Shown: positions 42,976 to 50,193 of the stretch, piece by piece
Layout: every line of letters begins with the position of its first letter
Numbering within the stretch: position 1 is the first letter of the stretch
NCBI GenBank assembly: GCA_900315175.1
Contig: OMYA01000007.1
Location: forward strand, 62,001 to 126,000
Direction: 5' to 3'
DNA from: an uncultured Bacteroidales bacterium
GTDB lineage: Bacteria; Bacteroidota; Bacteroidia; Bacteroidales; F082
DNA length: 64,000 nt
Notes under the pieces: model-generated
What the model was told of the DNA's origin: nothing
What the model saw: the letters and a program-made list of their open reading frames with translations, nothing else
Databases searched by the model: none
Made by a program: the position numbers and the translations under genes

Positions 42976-45111
42976 TTAATCCTCGTCCTTCTTCGACTCC
43001 TCGTAAGCCTTCAACAGCTTGGTCTGGACGTCGGCAGGTACTTGTGCGTACTCAGCGTATGCCATTGTGAATGAGCCACGGCCTGAAGTGAGTGAGCTGA
43101 GTGATGTTGAATAACGGTCCATCTCTGCGAGCGGCACTCTTGCGCGGATAATCTGGTAGTTTCTGTCTGAATCCATGCCCATGATGATAGCGCGACGGCC
43201 CTGGAGGTCGGTGTTGACAGCACCCATCATATCTTCCGGCATGCGGACTGTGAGGTCATAGATAGGTTCCATGATCTTAGGACCTGCAGCCTTGAATGCG
43301 ATTGAGAATGCCATACGGCCGGCGATCTTGAATGCCATTTCGTTTGAATCGACCGGGTGCATCTTACCATCGTAGACGTAGACGATGATGTCGCGGGCGT
43401 AAGAACCTGTCAATGGGCCTTCTTCCAAACGCTCGTTGATACCTTTCAAGATAGCTGGCATGAAACGTGCGTCGATAGCGCCACCGACGATGCAGTTCTT
43501 GAAGATGAGCTTGCCGCCCCATGGGAGGTCGTACTCCTGAGTGTCACGGACCTGGAGGTCTGTCGGGTCGGTGTATCCTTCATAGTAAGGAGCCAAGCGC
43601 ATGTGAACCTCACCGAACTGACCTGAACCACCTGACTGTTTCTTGTGACGGTAGTCGCCGTTAGCAGCCTTTGTGATGGTCTCTCTGTATGGGATCTTAG
43701 GTGATGCGAACTCAACAGCGATCTTGTGGACGTTGTCGAGGTACCATTTGATTGTATTGAGGTGATATTCTCCCTGGCACTGGAGGATGTTTTGTTTCAA
43801 CTCGCGTGACATACCTGTGATGATGGTCGGGTCTGTCTTGTGCATATCGTTGAGGATACCGCCGAGTTTCTCATCTTCCTGTGAGTTAGCAGCCTTGATA
43901 GCGACTGAGAAGATTGGTGTCGGGAACTGGATTGCCGGGAATGCGGCTTCAGCCACTTTTGCGTCGACGAGGCTGTCGCAAACGCGGACATCTTTCAACT
44001 TGATTGTTGAGATGATATCGCCAGCACATGCTTTCTCCACTCTCTCGCGGTTCTTACCGTTAGAGACGAGGATCTGTGAGATACGCTCTTTGTTGCCTGT
44101 ACGTGGGTTGACGAGGTCCTGAGCCTCTGTCACTGTGCCGCCGTAGATACGTGCCATAGCGACGTCACCGACGTTCTGTTCGTTAGAAATCTTGAAGAAG
44201 AACATTGCTGCCGGCTCGTTCACGTCGTTGTGGAACTCTGTGCCGTTTTCAGCTTTGATAGGAGCAACGTGTGCCGGTGATGGGCAAGCGTTGACGATGA
44301 ACTCGAGGAGACGTGTCACGCCTGCACCGCTCTTTGCTGCGCCGCAGACGACAGGGAATATCTCACGCTTTGCGATACCCATGCGGATACCGGCTTCCAT
44401 ATCTTCCTCTGAGAGTGTGCCTTCGTCGAAGAATTTCTCCATGAGGGCGTCGTCACCTTCTGCAGCGTGCTCGATGAGCTCGTTGTGAAGCTCCTCAGCC
44501 TTGTCAGCAAGGTTGGCAGGGATGTCCTGAACCTCAGGAGCACCGTTGCCGTTCTTGAAAACGAGCATCTTCTTCATGATAAGGTCGACGACAGCATTGA
44601 AGCCTTCACCAGCGTTCACTGGGAACTGGATTGGAGTGACCTTATCACCGAAGTATTCTTTCAACTGATGAATTGTATCATCGAAGTTAGCGTTGTTGTG
44701 GTCGAGCTGGTTCATGAAGAACACAACCGGCTTGTTGGTGTTGGCAGCATGTTTCCATGCGTTTTCTGTTGTAGCCTCAACACCTGACTGTGAGTTGACT
44801 GTGAACACAGCTGTGTCAGCAGCGGTCAGACAAGCGACGATATCGCCAGAAAAATCGCTAAAGCCAGGAGTGTCCAAGATATTGATTTTCTTGTCGTTAA
44901 AGATTGTATAGCATAAGCTGGCGTTAACAGAGATACCGCGCTCCATCTCGATTGGACGGTAGTCTGACACTGTGTTCTTGCTGGTAGTGTCGCCTTTTCT
45001 GTTGATGAGCTTGCCTTCGAAAATCATGTTTTCTGCAAGCGTGGTCTTTCCGGACTTAGCAGCTCCAATAAGAGCGATGTTCCGAATGTCGTCTGTCTGA
45101 AATACCTTCAT
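42976..45111 (-). CDS. EF-G paralog with degenerate GTPase motifs
   Basis: The 711-residue protein has all five EF-G domains, but its GTPase motifs deviate. The P-loop is GAAKSGKTT (16-24) rather than AHxDAGKTT. Switch II is DTPGFSDF (80-87), with Phe84 in place of the catalytic His of EF-G. The NKxD guanine motif reads NQLD (134-137). Switch I ends RGISV. Domains III-V look normal (ILQCQGEYHLNTIKWYL, SGGSGQFGEVHMRLAP). A comparable EF-G2 without GTPase activity is known from Bacteroides thetaiotaomicron and supports growth in the gut; this gene is likely of that type. It follows a palindromic element and has its own -7 site. Confidence 0.88.
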   Translation of the reverse strand: MKVFQTDDIRNIALIGAAKSGKTTLAENMIFEGKLINRKGDTTSKNTVSDYRPIEMERGISVNASLCYTIFNDKKINILDTPGFSDFSGDIVACLTAADTAVFTVNSQSGVEATTENAWKHAANTNKPVVFFMNQLDHNNANFDDTIHQLKEYFGDKVTPIQFPVNAGEGFNAVVDLIMKKMLVFKNGNGAPEVQDIPANLADKAEELHNELIEHAAEGDDALMEKFFDEGTLSEEDMEAGIRMGIAKREIFPVVCGAAKSGAGVTRLLEFIVNACPSPAHVAPIKAENGTEFHNDVNEPAAMFFFKISNEQNVGDVAMARIYGGTVTEAQDLVNPRTGNKERISQILVSNGKNRERVEKACAGDIISTIKLKDVRVCDSLVDAKVAEAAFPAIQFPTPIFSVAIKAANSQEDEKLGGILNDMHKTDPTIITGMSRELKQNILQCQGEYHLNTIKWYLDNVHKIAVEFASPKIPYRETITKAANGDYRHKKQSGGSGQFGEVHMRLAPYYEGYTDPTDLQVRDTQEYDLPWGGKLIFKNCIVGGAIDARFMPAILKGINERLEEGPLTGSYARDIIVYVYDGKMHPVDSNEMAFKIAGRMAFSIAFKAAGPKIMEPIYDLTVRMPEDMMGAVNTDLQGRRAIIMGMDSDRNYQIIRARVPLAEMDRYSTSLSSLTSGRGSFTMAYAEYAQVPADVQTKLLKAYEESKKDED

Positions 45112-45162
45112 TTTAACTAAATTCTATATTTAATTTATTAATACTATTTTTCAATGTGGGCG

Positions 45163-45170
45163 CAAAATTA
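45163..45170 (-). promoter_or_regulatory. Promoter -7 element of EF-G-like gene
   Basis: TAATTTTG on the minus strand, about 50 bp before the start codon, matches TAnnTTTG. An evident -33 TTTG is not found at the usual distance. Confidence 0.55.
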
Positions 45171-45240
45171 CAAAAAAATTCGGTACCACCTATAATTAAT
45201 AAGAAAATAATTTTTTCTCACAGAATCAAGCCCTTAACTA

Positions 45241-45310
45241 CCTTAAGCGGCAGCCTTAATGGCGTTAAAGCCGTTAAAGCCATTAAGGCCATTAAGGCTG
45301 CCGCTTAAGG
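45241..45310. repeat. 22-bp-stem palindrome with internal 9-bp repeats
   Basis: CCTTAAGCGGCAGCC.. (45241-45262) pairs perfectly over 22 bp with 45289-45310. The loop and arms contain 9-bp units of the type GCCGTTAAA and GCCATTAAG in tandem. It lies between the PfkB kinase and EF-G-like genes; there is no T-run, so it does not look like a simple terminator. Confidence 0.85.
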
Positions 45311-45320
45311 GGTTTAAGGA

Positions 45321-46292
45321 TTACAGTCGAAATGACGTGTGGACTTGATTCCATTGCTCTTCCGTGAGCTTCGCACCGATGTTTTGTATCACGTTCTCGG
45401 CAAGACAATTGCCCAATTCGCCACATTTTTTCAAGTCATAACCGAATATCAAACCTGCGAGGAATCCCGCGGCGTACATGTCGCCTGCGCCAGTGGTGTC
45501 GATGACCTTAACGTCGTTGCAGCCGACCTTTACCACCTCGTCGCCTCTCTTGATGAACGAGCCTTTCTTCCCGACTTTCACGATGGCAATTTCGCAATAC
45601 TTTGAAAGGAATTCGAGAGTATCTTCCGGAGTTTTGTGTGTCAATGCCTTTGCCTCTTCTTCGTTGGCAAAAACGATGTCTATTTGAGGGATGAGTTCAA
45701 GCAGGAAGTCGCGGTTATCTTCAACCACATTGTATGAAGCGAGGTCCAAAACCACCTTGCAGCCCGCCTGTTTCGCGAGTTCTATCGCTCTCTTGAACAA
45801 CGGACGGTTTGCGATAAGATAACCCTCAATGTAACAATAATCCCAGCCTTTGAAAATGTCCGGGTTGAGATGTCTCTCGCTCAGCAGGACAGCTGCTCCG
45901 AGGTGTGTGGCGAAGGTGCGTTCACCGTCTGGCGAAATGATGGCCTGAGCTATGCCCGATGGCACGTCATCATGAAACATTATCGGCTTCACTCCCACCG
46001 ATTTCATGGCGTCATCAAAGAACTTACCGACCTCGTCATTGCCTGTAGAGCCAATAAAACCAGTCTCTACACCGCTTTTTGCCAGCCCATGAATTGTGTT
46101 AGCCGCCGACCCGCCCGGAGCCATAGAACTCTTAAAACTCGCCAAAGCTTTTCTCACCTTCTCAGCCGTCATGTCGTCAACGAGCTGCATCGAGCCCTTA
46201 GGCAGCCCTAACTCATTGAGGATGCTGTCGTTATCGATTCTCGTGAGAATATCAACGAGAGCGTTTCCAATACCTAAAACTGATTTTTTCAT
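45321..46292 (-). CDS. PfkB-family carbohydrate/adenosine kinase
   Basis: From the chosen start (MKKSVLGIGNALVDILTRIDND) the protein has 323 residues and the ribokinase-like fold. The N-terminal glycine pair motif appears as GGSAANTIHGLAKSG near 58, and the C-terminal PfkB signature with catalytic Asp as DTTGAGDMYAAGFLAGL near 255. It resembles adenosine kinase-like sugar kinases. An in-frame extension back to 46538 exists, but it is translated from the interspersed repeat and is rejected. The last residues (TSFRL) are encoded by a TCGAAATGAC remnant of the other repeat family. Confidence 0.88.
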   Translation of the reverse strand: MKKSVLGIGNALVDILTRIDNDSILNELGLPKGSMQLVDDMTAEKVRKALASFKSSMAPGGSAANTIHGLAKSGVETGFIGSTGNDEVGKFFDDAMKSVGVKPIMFHDDVPSGIAQAIISPDGERTFATHLGAAVLLSERHLNPDIFKGWDYCYIEGYLIANRPLFKRAIELAKQAGCKVVLDLASYNVVEDNRDFLLELIPQIDIVFANEEEAKALTHKTPEDTLEFLSKYCEIAIVKVGKKGSFIKRGDEVVKVGCNDVKVIDTTGAGDMYAAGFLAGLIFGYDLKKCGELGNCLAENVIQNIGAKLTEEQWNQVHTSFRL

Positions 46293-46321
46293 ATTGATAT
46301 TTTTCTTTTTTCTAGCTTTTG

Positions 46322-46499
46322 TCTCTCGCTGATTACGCAGATTACACAGATCTTTTTTCCACATTTCATTTCTAAGATAGCTCGCTAAAGCGAGCTGCAG
46401 ATTTCGCTGATAATCTGCGGGATCAGTGAGTGTCAACGAACTAAATCCCTGCAGAAAAACGACATGATTCTGCGTTTTCAGCGGAATCTGCGAGAGACT
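46322..46499. repeat. Interspersed repeat, CTCGCAGAT family (long copy)
   Basis: About 180 bp between the PfkB kinase gene and tRNA-Asn. It starts TCTCGCTGATTACGCAGATT, has the internal block GCTCGCTAAAGCGAGCTGC, and ends AATCTGCGAGAGA, like the copy at 33447-33625. It occupies most of the 290-bp gap; the rest holds nothing I recognise. Confidence 0.8.
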
Positions 46500-46583
46500 A
46501 AAAAAAGAATGAACGCCTGTTGGTATCCATTCTCTCAATTAATAACATGAAACATAAAAAATTACACTTTGTAATCTCTCTCG

Positions 46584-46657
46584 CGCCCCCTTCAGGACTT
46601 GAACCTGAGACCCCCTGATTAACAGTCAGATGCTCTAACCAACTGAGCTAAGGAGGC
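46584..46657 (-). tRNA. tRNA-Asn (anticodon GTT)
   Basis: The minus strand folds as a tRNA: acceptor GCCTCCT pairs with AGGGGGC, the D arm has GCTCAGTTGGTTAGAGC, the anticodon arm CTGACTGTTAATCAG carries anticodon GTT, and the T arm has GGTTCAAGTCC. The discriminator base is G. Confidence 0.96.
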
Positions 46658-46685
46658 TATAACGGTTTTTCTCCGTTTGCGGTTG

Positions 46686-46718
46686 CAAAAGTACGATGTT
46701 TTTTGATACGTGCAACAA
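46686..46718 (-). promoter_or_regulatory. Promoter of tRNA-Asn
   Basis: TACTTTTG (46686-46693) on the minus strand is a full TAnnTTTG -7 element, with TTG at 46716-46718 about 22 bp upstream. It lies 28 bp before the mature tRNA, and the GCAACCGC after it is typical of strong Bacteroidota promoters. Confidence 0.8.
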
Positions 46719-46772
46719 TTTTTTGAAATATTTTTTCAAAAAAATTATATCTTATTGAGTATCAATACTGAT

Positions 46773-47357
46773 TTAAGCGAATATCGTCTTCCACAATATC
46801 TTAATATCGCTCCAAAGTGACCAATTTTCGTAATATTCTTTATTAATTTTCACCTTATCAGGCCAGATAACCTCATCGTTATACTTCTTCGGGTCGGCTT
46901 GTTGCGCCAAAATTTGGTCTTCGTGACGGTATTTTACAGAAGCGGGGCCTGTCAATCCGGGACGCATTTTGAGGACGACTCTGTCGTCGCCTTCGAGTTT
47001 GTCGGCATAGCCAGGCACATCGGGACGCGGGCCGACGAAGCTCATGTCACCTATTAATATATTAATGAGCTCTAAAAACGTGTCGACTTTGCTCTCGCGA
47101 AGCCATTTTCCGAAAGGCAATATGCGTTCATCATCAGCGACGGTGACAGAACCTGAATCCTCAGAGTTATCCCTCAAAGTCCGTATCTTATAGATTCTGA
47201 ACAACTTACCATCTTTTCCAACCCTCAGCTGACGATATAGGAAATCACCTTTGGGCATCCTAACTTTATGAAGGATGTAGACCACCAGCAAAAACGGCGA
47301 TACCAATATCAATCCTATCAAGGAAAAAAATCGATCAAAAATATATTTTATCAGCAT
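46773..47357 (-). CDS. Sugar-1-phosphate transferase, short form
   Basis: The 194-residue protein is a monotopic phosphoglycosyltransferase: hydrophobic segment about 9-30, then KIRTLRDNSEDSG, ESKVDTFLELINILIGDMSFVGPRPD (the ELxxxxNILxGDMSxVGPRP core, here VDTFLELIN instead of the usual DELPQL) and RPGLTGPASVKYR. The changed core (TFLELIN) sets it apart from the neighbour at 47351. It is the last gene of the right polysaccharide operon and overlaps that neighbour by seven bases. It could transfer the diaminosugar phosphate to undecaprenyl phosphate, in the manner of PglC; that is inference. Confidence 0.88.
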   Translation of the reverse strand: MLIKYIFDRFFSLIGLILVSPFLLVVYILHKVRMPKGDFLYRQLRVGKDGKLFRIYKIRTLRDNSEDSGSVTVADDERILPFGKWLRESKVDTFLELINILIGDMSFVGPRPDVPGYADKLEGDDRVVLKMRPGLTGPASVKYRHEDQILAQQADPKKYNDEVIWPDKVKINKEYYENWSLWSDIKILWKTIFA

Positions 47358-48724
47358 TTCTTATTCGTTGCGGTTATCTGTCCTTCTTCCAAACCCTCGG
47401 TGCTCTCTTTCATGAACATGACCTTCAGTGTCAATAATAAAAGCTTCAAATCCATCAAAAGCGAGCAGTTTTCGACGTAAATCATGTCGAGTTTGAGCTT
47501 GTCGTAAGATGTGGTGTTGTATTTTCCAAAGATTTGGGCATAGCCTGTCAGACCCGCCTTCACCATAAGGCGGAAAGCGAACTCAGGCAGTTCTTTGACG
47601 TATTCGTCAGCAATTTCTGGGCGTTCCGGACGCGGGCCGACAAAACTCATGTCGCCGCTCAAGATGTTGAAAAACTGCGGAAGCTCATCCAGACGCGTGG
47701 CACGGATAAACTTTCCGACAGGCGTTATCCTATCGTCTTTTTCAGCCGCCAGACGAGCCACACCGTCCTTCTCGGCATTAGGTATCATACTTCTGAACTT
47801 CAAGATTCTGAAGGTCTTTCCGTTCTTTGTGTATCTTGTCTGACGATAGAAAACCGGTCCTCTGTCGTAAAGGAAAATCGCCAGCGATATCAGTATCATC
47901 AGCGGAGAAAGGATTATCAGGCCTAAAGCCGACAAAAAGATGTCGAAAGCGCGTTTGATAACTCTTTCCGTTATGTTGAGCGTGTTGTTATTTGCCAAAA
48001 GCAATGGCGTGTCGAAAACAGCAAGAGTGTCGGCGCTTCTGATGATGATATCCGAGATCTTCGGGGTGATATAGACCCTCTTCCCTTTTGAAAAACAAAT
48101 CTTCAAGATGCGGTTGCGCTTCTCACTCGGCACGTCGTTAATCAAAATGGCATCGTATTCATCGACCATCTTTTCGATTTCAGCAATGTCTGCATCAAAA
48201 CTTATCTCACCCGCGACATTGTATTTGTCGTTTCGTGAAGCGAACTTAAATGCCAGGTTGTTTTCATGATTTCCTTTGATATTCAACACTTTATATGGAG
48301 GGAATATCTTATAGTACAAAGTCATGAACAGATAGGAAATGATGGTCACCAGCACTGCCTGCACTACGAAAGTGCAACCGTAGTAACACAGGAATTTCGG
48401 GATATAGCTCATGTAACCCGCCATCATGACCGTTATGATGAAATATATGCCGTTTGATATCAGAAGCCCGATGATTTGCGAGATTATGACGTTGGATTTC
48501 TTGTTCACGCCTATCTTGAAACCGCCGAAAAAGCTGATAAAATAAGTGATTATGAGGGCATAGACGCCTATCACGAGGAAGTTACCTTTCATGATGTAGG
48601 TCTTGTCGAGCATCACATTCACGTAGTTGAACCATACATAAATGTAGCACAGCAGTGCCATCAGAACCAGTATGGAGTTGGCGAAAAAGCGGTACCAGTT
48701 TTTATATAACTTCATGTGTTTCAT
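47351..48724 (-). CDS. Long polyprenyl glycosylphosphotransferase (WcaJ type)
   Basis: The 457-residue protein has four N-terminal membrane helices (first 125 residues), a CoA-binding-like middle domain (about 130-245) and the C-terminal transferase: RAFDIFLSALGLIILSPLMI near 263, ILKFRSMIPNAEKDG near 308, TRLDELPQFFNILSGDMSFVGPRPERPE near 340 and KAGLTGYAQIFGKYNT near 390. It links hexose-1-phosphate to undecaprenyl phosphate. Having this and the short transferase side by side in one operon is unusual. It lies 4 bp downstream of a GT2 gene. Confidence 0.92.
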   Translation of the reverse strand: MKHMKLYKNWYRFFANSILVLMALLCYIYVWFNYVNVMLDKTYIMKGNFLVIGVYALIITYFISFFGGFKIGVNKKSNVIISQIIGLLISNGIYFIITVMMAGYMSYIPKFLCYYGCTFVVQAVLVTIISYLFMTLYYKIFPPYKVLNIKGNHENNLAFKFASRNDKYNVAGEISFDADIAEIEKMVDEYDAILINDVPSEKRNRILKICFSKGKRVYITPKISDIIIRSADTLAVFDTPLLLANNNTLNITERVIKRAFDIFLSALGLIILSPLMILISLAIFLYDRGPVFYRQTRYTKNGKTFRILKFRSMIPNAEKDGVARLAAEKDDRITPVGKFIRATRLDELPQFFNILSGDMSFVGPRPERPEIADEYVKELPEFAFRLMVKAGLTGYAQIFGKYNTTSYDKLKLDMIYVENCSLLMDLKLLLLTLKVMFMKESTEGLEEGQITATNKKC

Positions 48725-48728
48725 AGCT

Positions 48729-49490
48729 TTATTTTCTTAAAAGGCTGAATATTTTCTCGAAATAACGCGTTGTCTGCTTGAAGAAATTGCTTGGCATATT
48801 GTGTTCGCGCACGCAGCGCATTCTCTCGCGCATGATTTTTCTGTGTACTTTTATTCCGTTTGACGAGGTGCCGCCGCTACGCATATTCACAAACACATCG
48901 TTGATATACAATGTGTTGATGTTTCCCAACCATATCATTTTCACAAACATGTCGTAGTCGGCGCATATCGGGTAGTCGAGGCTGTAGAGTCCGAATTTGT
49001 CGTAACACTCGCGTTTCACATAAAACGAGGGATGAGGCGGCATCTTGCCCCAGCAGAGTTTCTCGCGTGTGAAGTCCTTGCCGGAAAACATGCGCACGGT
49101 CTTGCCGGTGTCGTCCCAGTCGACATAGCGGACATCAGCGTAAACGCCATCAATAGCAGGGTTTTCGGTGAAAGCGGCATTCACTTTTTCGAGCACATCG
49201 TTGGACGCAAAAAAGTCGTCGCTGTTCAGTATTCCTACGATATTGCCTTGAGCCATCCTCACTCCTTTGTTCATGGCGTCGTAGATGCCTTTGTCCTTCT
49301 CGGAGACCCAACGCAGACGGCCTTCAAACTTAGGCTCGAACTCCTTCACGATAGCCATTGTGTTGTCTTTCGAGTTGCCATCCACAATGATATAGTCGAT
49401 ATCCTTAAACGTCTGATTCAGAACGCTTTGCAAGGTATCGCGCACGGTCTCTGCGCTGTTATATGTCGCTGTAATTAAAGAGATTTTCAT
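48729..49490 (-). CDS. Glycosyltransferase family 2
   Basis: A 253-residue GT-A enzyme opening KISLITATYNSAETVRDTLQSV, with IDYIIVDGNSKDNTM near 33 and the metal-binding GILNSDDFF near 88. The CADYDMFVKMIWLGN block near 180 is typical of the WcaA/WcaE-like branch. It adds one sugar to the lipid-linked repeat in the cytosol. It lies 5 bp downstream of licD and 4 bp before the WcaJ-type transferase gene. Confidence 0.92.
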   Translation of the reverse strand: MKISLITATYNSAETVRDTLQSVLNQTFKDIDYIIVDGNSKDNTMAIVKEFEPKFEGRLRWVSEKDKGIYDAMNKGVRMAQGNIVGILNSDDFFASNDVLEKVNAAFTENPAIDGVYADVRYVDWDDTGKTVRMFSGKDFTREKLCWGKMPPHPSFYVKRECYDKFGLYSLDYPICADYDMFVKMIWLGNINTLYINDVFVNMRSGGTSSNGIKVHRKIMRERMRCVREHNMPSNFFKQTTRYFEKIFSLLRK

Positions 49491-49495
49491 CGTTT

Positions 49496-50191
49496 TTAAT
49501 CTAAATATTCGTCAAGGACGCCTCTTTTGAGGTATTTGTTGAACATTTCCTGTTCTTTCTTTTTAAACAAATTCTTAATCAAGAACTTAGGTATGAAAAG
49601 CTTCACCCACTGCATGACTTTAAACACCCATATTCTCCATTTAGGTGCTTGATAGTCAAGCCATTGCGCTGGCGTGCGCCAGTCTTTGCCATACCAGTAT
49701 TCCAACACGCCATCGATGTCGGCGGGAGCGCTGAACTCCACACCTTTAAACTCCATATTTGCCTGATTATCAAAGAATTTCCTCGGCAGAGGCTCACCGC
49801 AGTTTATCAAAAGCTTGTCGTTATAATCCGTAAAGAAATAGATGTCGATATACTCGTTGTTTCTAATCACTGAAATCAGCCCGCGATCATCCCAACGTGC
49901 CACCTCGAAGCCGTTTTCACGAAACTCGAAAAGCATCGACAAAAATAAGCTAACATCTTTAAAATCAGCGCCTAAGTCGATGTCTTCATCGTGAGTGATG
50001 AAGTCTTTCTCACGAGCGGCTCCCAGCAAAGTGCCGTAGGCAAGGAAGAAATTGAAACCGTTTCTGTCGGCGATTTCCTTGAAAAGACAGAGGTTTTCAA
50101 ACGCTTTCTCCTTGTCGATGAGCTTCCAGCCCGGATATATCGGAACGAGTTTGTATTTATATGTGCCTTTCGGCGTCTTAATTCTCGGCAT
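49496..50191 (-). CDS. LicD-family phosphotransferase
   Basis: The 231-residue protein has the LicD/fukutin core: FFLAYGTLLGAAREKDFITHDEDIDLG at about 42-68, where the Asp-Glu-Asp-Asp group is the metal site of the nucleotidyltransferase-like fold, and a later YIDIYFFTDYN near 115. LicD proteins transfer phosphocholine or a similar phospho-alcohol from a CDP-activated donor to a glycan. The gene starts 2 bp after the LicC-like/aminotransferase fusion, which could supply such a donor. Confidence 0.88.
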   Translation of the reverse strand: MPRIKTPKGTYKYKLVPIYPGWKLIDKEKAFENLCLFKEIADRNGFNFFLAYGTLLGAAREKDFITHDEDIDLGADFKDVSLFLSMLFEFRENGFEVARWDDRGLISVIRNNEYIDIYFFTDYNDKLLINCGEPLPRKFFDNQANMEFKGVEFSAPADIDGVLEYWYGKDWRTPAQWLDYQAPKWRIWVFKVMQWVKLFIPKFLIKNLFKKKEQEMFNKYLKRGVLDEYLD

Positions 50192-50193
50192 GA

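Noticed and set aside
46293..46538. N-terminal extension of the PfkB kinase frame
   Set aside because: The 82 extra residues are translated from the CTCGCAGAT repeat; the kinase fold begins at the ATG at 46290-46292.
46700..46750. A-T hairpin downstream of the last gene of the right operon as terminator
   Set aside because: The stem consists only of A and T and overlaps the tRNA-Asn promoter region; I could not separate it from simple A/T runs.
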